Positions 1 through 5,350 of a DNA stretch of 5,350 nt are shown here, piece by piece. The position numbers and the translations under genes were made by a program. Source of the DNA: Candidatus Zixiibacteriota bacterium (lineage in GTDB: Bacteria; Zixibacteria; MSB-5A5; JAABVY01; JAHJOQ01); NCBI GenBank assembly GCA_030631455.1, contig DAOVLC010000132.1, positions 1-5,350 on the forward strand, read 5' to 3'. Position 1 is the first letter of the stretch. Each line of letters begins with the position of its first letter. The notes beneath the pieces were generated by a model. The model did not search any database. It was not told the DNA's origin and worked only from the letters and a program-made list of their open reading frames with translations.

Positions 1-792
1 AAGCAGAATCCCTGTTGTGATAATGACGAACGATACCGCGAACAGCACATCAGCCCTGCTGATCCTGAGATCGGTCAGTGATGTCCGTATAACACCCTTT
101 CGATAACCGCGACTCTCGATGGCGAGTGCCAGATGATCTGCTCGACGAATGGCACCGAGAAAAAGCGGCAGCAACAAGGGGGTGACTGTTCTCATACGGC
201 CGATAATGCCTCTTCCCTGTCTCAGCCCTCTGGAAAGCTGAGCGGCACGGATTGTTCGAGCTTCGTCCGAGAGAATCGGAATGAACCTGAGTGCGATGAA
301 GATCATCACAGAAATCTCGCTCACCGGCACTCGTATGAAACGGAGCGGTCTGATCAACTTCATTATTCCATCTGTCATGTGAACCGGCGATGTTGTCAGG
401 TTCGCGACCATCGCTGTCAGAAGGAACAGGAATATCCTGTATGAGTATAGTAAGCCGTTCTGAACACCGAGAGAGCTTACTTTCACTCCCGCAATTTCGA
501 AGAACACTTTCCCACCGGATGGTGCGAAGAGAACATGCAGCACAAAGGTTATCGTAAACAGAATCAGAAACGATTTCGCGGCCGGTAGGGCATTCTCCCT
601 CGGGAGTCGCGACATGACCGCAAGTGTGAGCAGGTATACCGTAATTCCGACATACACAAGCGCATCAAGGGTAAAAGCCAGCAGAGCCATCACAGCGAAC
701 GTCCAGATCAGCTTGACTCTCGGATCGAGCCTGTGGATCGGGGTGTCGAGTGACTTATACCGTCCAAAGAGGAGTCTGTTAAGAGTAAACAT
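1..792 (-). CDS. ecfT: Energy-coupling factor transporter transmembrane protein EcfT (CbiQ family), 3' end cut by window
   Basis: Partial membrane subunit of an ECF-type importer for vitamins or metal ions. In this family EcfT couples two cytoplasmic ATPases (EcfA) to a substrate-binding S component. The frame is open from an ATG at 792 to the window edge, giving 264 residues, which is close to full family length; only a short C-terminal piece should be missing. The N-terminus contains the family-typical stretch SLDTPIHRLDPRVKL at about residues 14-28. Hydrophobic segments lie near residues 27-43, 46-60, 75-91, 118-135 and 246-264. The two coupling motifs that bind the ATPases are visible as S-R-G at 187-189 (after RAAQL) and S-R-G-Y at 227-230 (after ALAIE), with RRADHLALA between them. 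The ATG is chosen because the family N-terminus begins right after it; the ribosome-binding site is weak. The frame stays open upstream to the TAG at 904, but no better start is seen there. No S component or ATPase is visible; they may lie beyond position 1. Confidence 0.9.
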   Translation of the reverse strand, partial: MFTLNRLLFGRYKSLDTPIHRLDPRVKLIWTFAVMALLAFTLDALVYVGITVYLLTLAVMSRLPRENALPAAKSFLILFTITFVLHVLFAPSGGKVFFEIAGVKVSSLGVQNGLLYSYRIFLFLLTAMVANLTTSPVHMTDGIMKLIRPLRFIRVPVSEISVMIFIALRFIPILSDEARTIRAAQLSRGLRQGRGIIGRMRTVTPLLLPLFLGAIRRADHLALAIESRGYRKGVIRTSLTDLRISRADVLFAVSFVIITTGILL

Positions 793-827
793 CTGTTCCG
801 TAACCCACCCAATCGCGTCAAACAGTG

Positions 828-863
828 AGTCTGTTTGATAACGATAACAGCTAATCAGGTCAA
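828..863 (-). promoter_or_regulatory. Candidate sigma70-like promoter for ecfT
   Basis: On the minus strand a -35 box TTGACC (858-863, 5 of 6 consensus bases) is followed after 17 bases by TATCAA (835-840, 4 of 6). This puts the predicted start of transcription near 828, about 36 bases before the ecfT ATG. The site sits inside the 111-base gap between the upstream lipoprotein stop and ecfT, the right place for an independent promoter. A tandem GTTATC-GTTATC (837-848) overlaps the -10 box. The assignment rests on sequence match only. Confidence 0.5.
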
Positions 864-903
864 GGAGAATCTGAGACCGGGTGGGGCCGCTACCGGTTGA
901 AGC

Positions 904-1950
904 CTAATGATTACGAGTTCCGGGGGGCGTTGGAGTTACGTTGATGACGCCCGGAGTGAAAAACGGTACGCTGCCAACGCTTACGAATGTCGTATCGACA
1001 ATCAGAAAACTGTTATTCTCGATTGTGACAGTGTCGATTTCTATAGTCTGCGCTTCGGCGGAATCAGCTATGGCAATGAAGATTGACATGAGCAGGCCGG
1101 AACCAGGTTCAATGTAGTCTGACGACTGGTATGTCCTGAACATGTCTATGAATATCGCCTCGGCGTGAGAGTCGTCGATGCTCAGCCGACGCAGAAGCGG
1201 TCTGGCCTCCAACATGGTTCCCACGAAAGACACTGAATCCACGACGAAATCGGTTCCTGAGAGTTTCAAGGGAAGACTGACGCCCTGTACGGGGCTCCTC
1301 AACACCGCGAGAACATCAACCCTGGCCTTGTCCCCGGCTGTAACGTCGACGGTGTCCGCCCAGACACTGCTCTTCTCGGACACATGTATCAGTCCCGGCG
1401 TGAACTCAGGTATTGATTGTACTCCCCTATCATCCGTGAACCAGAAATTCCCGATTGTCGTGTCCACTTCTATGATCTGCGCGGTCAAGGTATCATCGAG
1501 TGTAATGTGGAGAGAAACAAGAACGCCTGAGTCTGGTTCGATGATGTCAGGCTCGAGGTACTCTCTCACAATGCGAACGGTCTTGCCGGATGAATCGATC
1601 ACAACCGAGCCTGTAATCGGTTCCTCTGCGAGCATTGTTGCTCTGAACGATACGGAGTCAATGTCTAGACCATTACTCGACAGCTTCAGTGGCAGTCTGA
1701 CACCCAGCGACCGGGTGGCAACCACGGCATAAATATCGACCTTCACATGATTGCCCGCAATTGTAGAAACATTGTCCACCCGCACTATGCTCTTATCCGG
1801 GTCATCCGGTCCATCCGGAGGCCCACCGCCCTTGTCACTGCAGGCAACGCACAGGATCAGCGGCACCATGACATACGGAAGAATGCTAATGAGCTTGGTT
1901 ATCTGCATATTCATATTGTCGGCAAAGATTTCGGACTTTTGACGCGCCAC
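904..1950 (-). CDS. Putative lipoprotein with two tandem cohesin-like beta domains
   Basis: A 348-residue exported protein of unknown function. The N-terminus has a hydrophobic core (about residues 20-36) ending in LCVAC, so Cys37 is the probable lipid-attachment site. It is followed by Ser, which favours the outer membrane, and by a flexible linker rich in Gly, Pro and Asp (39-53). The rest is two copies of one domain, about residues 54-190 and 194-338. Each has V-x-V/A-D near the start, LPLKLS, then DSVSF, then IxPxSGxL, an acidic 'E-x-D-T' strand, and a closing FTPG-[LV]-I-x-V. This pattern resembles cohesin-type beta sandwiches, though I see no dockerin partner. The gene starts 11 bases after the stop of another lipoprotein with the same domain, so the two are probably co-transcribed and related by duplication. 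The start is uncertain: GTG at 1950 is used here, while ATG at 1914 or 1908 would give a shorter, more ordinary signal peptide. The Cys at -3 of the lipobox is off consensus. Confidence 0.8.
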   Translation of the reverse strand: MARQKSEIFADNMNMQITKLISILPYVMVPLILCVACSDKGGGPPDGPDDPDKSIVRVDNVSTIAGNHVKVDIYAVVATRSLGVRLPLKLSSNGLDIDSVSFRATMLAEEPITGSVVIDSSGKTVRIVREYLEPDIIEPDSGVLVSLHITLDDTLTAQIIEVDTTIGNFWFTDDRGVQSIPEFTPGLIHVSEKSSVWADTVDVTAGDKARVDVLAVLRSPVQGVSLPLKLSGTDFVVDSVSFVGTMLEARPLLRRLSIDDSHAEAIFIDMFRTYQSSDYIEPGSGLLMSIFIAIADSAEAQTIEIDTVTIENNSFLIVDTTFVSVGSVPFFTPGVINVTPTPPGTRNH

Positions 1951-1957
1951 TCCGCCT
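1951..1957 (-). promoter_or_regulatory. Ribosome-binding-like sequence abutting the GTG start of the two-domain lipoprotein
   Basis: The purine-rich AGGCGGA lies directly against the GTG at 1950, closer than the usual 5-9 bases, unless only its first AGG pairs with 16S rRNA. It is the only Shine-Dalgarno-like sequence near this gene start; none precedes the alternative ATGs at 1914 and 1908. It therefore supports the GTG only weakly. Translational coupling with the gene ending at 1962 may make up for the poor site. Confidence 0.35.
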
Positions 1958-1961
1958 GATT

Positions 1962-2495
1962 TTAGAACAGCACAGAGATTTCACCGGCTACAAACTCCGG
2001 CGTAATCTCTCCGTCTCCTGTAGAATCGACGTACAACAGGTATCTCTCACTTAGGGTCAGAGTGTCGATTATCAACACCTGCTCGCGTGCTTGTTCAAAG
2101 AGCGTGAAGTACAGGCTGGCGAAAAGACCTTCACCCGGTTGAATATACGAAGTGTCAGCCTGGGCGACCAGATCAACAGTCTGAGCGAAATCGTCGATTA
2201 TCCCTGTTGGGAAAAACACATCTGCGACCTTGCTCCCGACGAACGACACCGAGTCGATTTCGAAACCGCTGCCAGAGACATAGAGCGGGATTTCGATGGC
2301 GAAAAGAGGTTCGAGGTTGGCGAAACGAACGTTCACGCGGACATAGTCATCATTGGTAGTTGCCGTGACCATGTCAACCCACACTCTGTTAGCTTTCACG
2401 GGCCCCGGCCCTGTGCCACTGTCATCGCTACAACCTAACCCAAGAGCCAGCAGAGTCACCAGCATCAAAAAAGTCTCATATCCAACTGACTTCAT
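1962..2495 (-). CDS. Putative small lipoprotein with one cohesin-like beta domain
   Basis: A 177-residue exported protein of unknown function. Residues 1-21 form a signal peptide with a Leu-rich core and the lipobox LGLG-C, so Cys22 is the likely lipidated residue; Ser23 after it argues for outer-membrane sorting. A short Asp/Gly/Pro linker (24-33) leads to one domain (36-177) that matches the two domains of the next gene at the same landmarks: VWVDMV, IPLYVSGSGFEIDSVSFVGS (69-88), YIQPGEGLFASLYF, IIDTLTL, and the closing FVAGEISV. The family looks like cohesin-type beta sandwiches. Near the end, DSTGDGEI (157-164) resembles an EF-hand or dockerin-type calcium loop, but as a single copy. The ATG is well supported by GAGGA seven bases upstream. 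It follows the TldD-like gene after 84 bases and precedes the two-domain lipoprotein by 11 bases. Confidence 0.82.
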   Translation of the reverse strand: MKSVGYETFLMLVTLLALGLGCSDDSGTGPGPVKANRVWVDMVTATTNDDYVRVNVRFANLEPLFAIEIPLYVSGSGFEIDSVSFVGSKVADVFFPTGIIDDFAQTVDLVAQADTSYIQPGEGLFASLYFTLFEQAREQVLIIDTLTLSERYLLYVDSTGDGEITPEFVAGEISVLF

Positions 2496-2579
2496 TAAGA
2501 TATCCTCGCGTCAACGTTACGATTTGCGCCTTCCATGCTGCATACGGCCCATAGTCAGGACGTTACCGATCCGCGTATG

Positions 2580-4283
2580 TCAATCGAAAAGTGGCGGTGG
2601 CAGGATCGGTGGCCGTCTCGATTTCTGGGTCGATTTCTGAACCTCAAGCTTCGATATCAATATACTCGGTGCGACTGACGACACCGGAATCGATCCGGAC
2701 TCAGCGCCGCATGCACCGTTGAAAACAGCGGGATCATCACCTGCCGCGATTACATTCTCGAGCATGTTCAGCGGGGTTCCGATAAGCTCGACACCCCTAA
2801 CAAGCTCTGTCCGCCTGTCCTCGACATATATTTTCCTGACCATCACAGGCCGGCATTTCAGGGACTGCACACCATAACCGGAAGTGTTTGTCTCTCCCGC
2901 GGAGAGCACTTCGAATATCAGTCCGTATTCCTTCTCCTGTGCGACACATTCTTCGACCAGCATATCGATCAACTCGTCATAGCTCTTCGCATCGTTCGTT
3001 GTGACAATCAGGTTTCCCATTCGCGAGACCGGCTTCGAGTACATGTCGGCGCGACCATGCCCGTTCGACTTAGGGAACTCCTTAGCAGGCAAACGGGACA
3101 TCAGAAAACCCTTCAAAACGCCGTCCTCTACAAGCTCAACTCGCTGAGCCTTCACCATCTCCTGATCGTACTCATAGTGACCGTAGAGGGGTGTGCCGTC
3201 GTACTCTTTCAAAGTCGGGTCATCGAACACCGACAGAAACTCGGGGATGATCTTCTGGCCAACTTTACCCTTGAAGGTGTGCCCCTCGCGCTCGTTGCGG
3301 AGGCGATGCCCCTCAAGACGATGACCGAGCGCCTCATGAAAAAACACACCGGCGGCCTCGTTGACGATTATAGCCGGGCCGCTGTACGGGTCGGTCGGAT
3401 CGGCCCCCCGAAGGGCGAGCAGGTCATCAATGAGCTTCTGGGTTTCGCTCTGGATTTCGGAGAATGTCGGCAGATCGGCAAGCGTTGACGCTTTCCAGGT
3501 ATGGATATTGTAGACGTTCATGCCGTCGTCGCACCTCGCGTTAGCAGTCACAGAGATGGTGAAATAGTAGTCGGAAAGCTGAAGCTTGGAACCCTCCGTG
3601 TTGACCATGAATTGATTTCGCAGGCTTGCAGCGAGCGATATGCTCGATGTCAAAATCTCCGGATACCTCTTGAACATCGCCGACACGGTCTGGATACCTT
3701 TGTTCCATTTGTCCGTATCGAGTTCGAGCGTCTTGAGCGGGTCGATCCTAACCGATGGCGTCTCCTGTGAAAAATCGTCCGGGCGATCCTCTTCCTCGAC
3801 CTTGCTGATCAACTCGCCTTTCTTCTTGTTGAGCACATCGAGCGCCTGCTTGAATCTTCCGTCTGTCAGAAGCCACAGCCTGTGCCGCAGGACGTCGAAA
3901 TCATCATCGACCGGCGCCCGCATCAGACGACTGGAGAATCGGTCGTAGTAGTCCGGCATATAGAAGAACTCTGCTCCGGACGGCGTGTTGTCAAACTGGT
4001 AGTCACCGACGTGCAAATCGACTGAAATATACCTCGTATGCGATTCACTGAAATTCTCAAGCGCGCCGTAAGTGGCAGACATGGCCGTGTGATACAACTC
4101 ATTCAGCGAATACGCGATGAAATACGGCGTCTCGAAGCCTTCCAATTCGAGCTTATCCATCGAGCGAAGCATCTCTTCTTGCATAGCGCCGAGCACAGGA
4201 CTTTCGTCGGCGGCAACACCTATACTTGAACATAGCAGGAACATCACAACCGCGAGTATGACAGTTAATTTTCTTTCTAACAT
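2580..4283 (-). CDS. Secreted TldD/PmbA-family zinc metallopeptidase
   Basis: A 567-residue protein of the TldD/PmbA (modulator of DNA gyrase) peptidase family. The family zinc motif HExxxH is present as HEALGH at residues 316-321, and the third ligand expected in the C-terminal domain is Cys525, within NGACGAESGSIPV. Other family signatures are IIVNEAAGVFFHEALGH (305-321), SNGHGRADMYSKPVSRMGNL (406-425) and RGVELIGTPLNMLENV (496-511). Unlike cytoplasmic E. coli TldD, it begins with a Sec signal peptide: MLERK, a hydrophobic stretch at 6-19, and a likely cleavage near VAA-DES at 25-27. It should thus act in the periplasm or outside the cell. It is longer than the roughly 480 residues of classical TldD; the extra length is the signal peptide, an enlarged N-terminal half with a charged segment (150-190), and a Pro-rich tail (550-567). 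The ATG has a strong AAGGAAGGGG site six bases upstream. The substrate is unknown. No partner subunit of the PmbA/TldE type is seen next to it. Confidence 0.92.
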   Translation of the reverse strand: MLERKLTVILAVVMFLLCSSIGVAADESPVLGAMQEEMLRSMDKLELEGFETPYFIAYSLNELYHTAMSATYGALENFSESHTRYISVDLHVGDYQFDNTPSGAEFFYMPDYYDRFSSRLMRAPVDDDFDVLRHRLWLLTDGRFKQALDVLNKKKGELISKVEEEDRPDDFSQETPSVRIDPLKTLELDTDKWNKGIQTVSAMFKRYPEILTSSISLAASLRNQFMVNTEGSKLQLSDYYFTISVTANARCDDGMNVYNIHTWKASTLADLPTFSEIQSETQKLIDDLLALRGADPTDPYSGPAIIVNEAAGVFFHEALGHRLEGHRLRNEREGHTFKGKVGQKIIPEFLSVFDDPTLKEYDGTPLYGHYEYDQEMVKAQRVELVEDGVLKGFLMSRLPAKEFPKSNGHGRADMYSKPVSRMGNLIVTTNDAKSYDELIDMLVEECVAQEKEYGLIFEVLSAGETNTSGYGVQSLKCRPVMVRKIYVEDRRTELVRGVELIGTPLNMLENVIAAGDDPAVFNGACGAESGSIPVSSVAPSILISKLEVQKSTQKSRRPPILPPPLFD

Positions 4284-4307
4284 AACAAACCCCTTCCTTC
4301 AGGATTG

Positions 4308-4344
4308 ATACACGAATATCGCTAAATGGGTTCCTATGTGTCAA
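4308..4344 (-). promoter_or_regulatory. Candidate sigma70-like promoter for the TldD-like gene and lipoproteins
   Basis: On the minus strand a perfect -35 box TTGACA (4339-4344) is followed after 18 bases by GATATT (4315-4320), 4 of 6 matches to TATAAT. Transcription would begin near 4308, giving a leader of about 25 bases with a strong ribosome-binding site. The promoter lies in the 92-base gap after the kinase stop codon, which suggests that the exported-protein genes are transcribed separately from the kinase. No terminator hairpin for the kinase is visible in that gap. Confidence 0.55.
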
Positions 4345-4375
4345 GGTTAAAGAGGATTGAGAAGGAGACACGGCA

Positions 4376-5350
4376 CTAGCCAACTACAGTTTCTTCCGGC
4401 GAAGAAATGTGTGGGCCAGTTTTAGACTGCTGCTGGTTTTCCATACTGCTCAATATCGCATCGAACGAACATGGTCGCCTGGAAGGGTTTGCTTCCAACA
4501 TCTGGCTTACCAAGTTCAGCATTGCAAAGCGAATGTTCGAGCTTCTTGATATCCATCCTATCTCACCCCCGGCTCGAATGTCAGGAAGCTTGGATGTGAG
4601 TAATTGATGCAGGATGACGCCAGCGGCGTAGATATCCGCTGCTCGTGACCTTTTGCGCTCAGGCGCGCTGTACCAGTTGTCTCGATTTCTGAGATAGTGT
4701 TCCGGCATGGCGAAATCGGTCAGCTTAACATTATTAGCTTTATCGAACAGAATGTTTGTTGGGCGCAGGTTTCCGTGGATGATTCCGTTTCTGTGGGCAT
4801 AAGCCAGACAGGATGCGATTTGCCGGAATATTCGAGCGGCGATATTCAGCGGGTATGGCTTTATGAGGCGATCAGCAAGTGATCCTCCTTCAGCGTATTC
4901 GGTAATGAGTATTCCCTTTTCGGTGTCTGAGCCAACACCGTAGATTTTGATCAGATTTGGATGTGCTAACTTTGACAGTTCTCTGGCTTCGCGTATACCG
5001 CCCATTTTCTTGCAGAGCTTCTTGATAATGCAGAGATTATTGTTTTCGGTGTTCTTAACAAGGTATGTTGCCCCGAATTGTGATTCCTGCAAAGTATCGA
5101 GAAAGACATACTTGCCCACAAAACTGGTGCCGATTCTTCGGGTAGCTTCACCCTCTGTCTCGCGCCTTGTAGTCATGTCCTGCATCACTGACAAAAGCTC
5201 ATTCTTTAGCTGTACTGCCGTCTGGTACCTGTCTTCCGGACTTCTCTGCAGGCACTTGAGAACAATTCCGTCAAATCTTGGACTAATTTCACTGCACAAT
5301 GTGGATGGTGGAGTCAAATACTCCGTAGGTTTCTTCGATGTCAGGACCTC
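4376..5350 (-). CDS. Serine/threonine protein kinase with C-terminal pseudokinase-like domain, 5' end cut by window
   Basis: The frame is open from the window edge to the TAG at 4376 (324 residues visible). A TTG at 5317 could be read as a start, but the residues before it (LTSKKPTEYL) continue a kinase fold, so the true start is outside. Visible residues 1-52 are the end of a first Hanks-type kinase C-lobe, with the subdomain XI signature KCLQRSPEDRYQTA. After a charged linker (about 55-75) comes a second complete kinase-like domain (about 77-303). It keeps the ATP-site Lys (IIKK), an alpha-C Glu (EAREL), the catalytic-loop Asn (PTN), the DFG Asp, APE, and the helix-F Asp (ADIYAAG). However, the glycine loop is degenerate (LQESQFGATY), HRD is HGN (codons 4769-4777), the catalytic-loop Lys is Arg, and DFG is DFA (4709-4717). 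The second domain is probably not an active phosphotransferase and may regulate or scaffold. No membrane segment is seen in this part. G+C is lower than in the following genes. Confidence 0.9.
   Translation of the reverse strand, partial: EVLTSKKPTEYLTPPSTLCSEISPRFDGIVLKCLQRSPEDRYQTAVQLKNELLSVMQDMTTRRETEGEATRRIGTSFVGKYVFLDTLQESQFGATYLVKNTENNNLCIIKKLCKKMGGIREARELSKLAHPNLIKIYGVGSDTEKGILITEYAEGGSLADRLIKPYPLNIAARIFRQIASCLAYAHRNGIIHGNLRPTNILFDKANNVKLTDFAMPEHYLRNRDNWYSAPERKRSRAADIYAAGVILHQLLTSKLPDIRAGGEIGWISRSSNIRFAMLNLVSQMLEANPSRRPCSFDAILSSMENQQQSKTGPHISSPEETVVG

Noticed and set aside
133..838. Two plus-strand open frames (133-444 and 614-838)
   Set aside because: The minus strand here encodes a clear EcfT with both S-R-G motifs; the plus-strand translations look like random antisense reading.
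876..897. Inverted repeat ACCGG / CCGGT after the two-domain lipoprotein as a terminator
   Set aside because: The stem is only five base pairs with a 12-base loop, and no T-run follows, so it does not support an intrinsic terminator.
1178..1732. Plus-strand open frame of 184 codons
   Set aside because: It lies wholly antisense to the two-domain lipoprotein, has a low-complexity Ser/Thr-rich translation with no recognisable domain, and no convincing ribosome-binding site.
2496..2579. Promoter before the small lipoprotein (a TTGACG near 2510)
   Set aside because: The TTGACG is too close to the ATG to leave room for a -10 box and leader. The imperfect CATACG/CGTATG pairing in the same gap has a long loop and no T-run.
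3057..3488. Plus-strand open frame of 143 codons
   Set aside because: It is antisense to the conserved core of the TldD-like gene, including the HEALGH codons, and its translation shows no domain.
4153..4383. Minus-strand 76-codon frame overlapping the start of the TldD-like gene
   Set aside because: It overlaps the signal peptide region of the TldD-like gene in another frame and covers its promoter; the Arg/Cys-rich translation has no family resemblance.
5317..5317. TTG at 5317 as the start codon of the kinase gene
   Set aside because: The frame stays open to 5350, and the eleven residues before the TTG read as part of a kinase C-lobe (LTSKKPTEYL), so the gene begins outside the window.
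1..5350. CRISPR array, tRNA, rRNA, insertion sequence or toxin-antitoxin pair
   Set aside because: I saw no regularly spaced repeats, cloverleaf-like segments, transposase motifs or terminal inverted repeats; almost all of the window is taken up by the five protein genes.

Overview
All five genes that I can support lie on the minus strand. Two of them run off the window edges. Read in the direction of transcription (high to low coordinates), they are: (1) the C-terminal part of a serine/threonine protein kinase that carries a second, degenerate kinase domain; (2) a secreted TldD/PmbA-family metallopeptidase; (3) a small lipoprotein with one cohesin-like beta domain; (4) a larger lipoprotein with two tandem copies of the same kind of domain; and (5) an EcfT-type membrane protein of an energy-coupling factor (ECF) transporter, cut at its C-terminus by the window start.

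No gene-free stretch exceeds about 110 bases. The gap before the TldD-like gene (4284-4375) and the gap before ecfT (793-903) each hold a good sigma70-like promoter on the minus strand. The gap between the TldD-like gene and the first lipoprotein (2496-2579) has no clear promoter or terminator. The two lipoprotein genes are only 11 bases apart. The likely transcription units are therefore kinase (from outside the window), then tldD-like plus the two lipoproteins, then ecfT continuing out of the window.

The lipoprotein signal peptides and Sec-type leaders point to a bacterium with a cell envelope of the Gram-negative kind. The tandem cohesin-like modules (IDSVSF in the middle, F-x-PG-x-I-x-V at the end), the secreted TldD proteins and the multi-domain Hanks-type kinases remind me of uncultured FCB-group lineages such as Zixibacteria. 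That placement is inference from memory of protein style, not a search result.

The genes do not form one obvious pathway. The middle three encode exported products, so this unit may be an envelope or periplasmic module: a metallopeptidase with two beta-domain lipoproteins. The kinase is a cytoplasmic signalling protein whose second domain has lost the catalytic aspartate. EcfT belongs to a vitamin or metal uptake system whose ATPase and substrate-binding subunits are not in the window. The kinase gene is visibly poorer in G+C than the genes next to it. I found no RNA genes, CRISPR arrays, insertion sequences or large DNA repeats.
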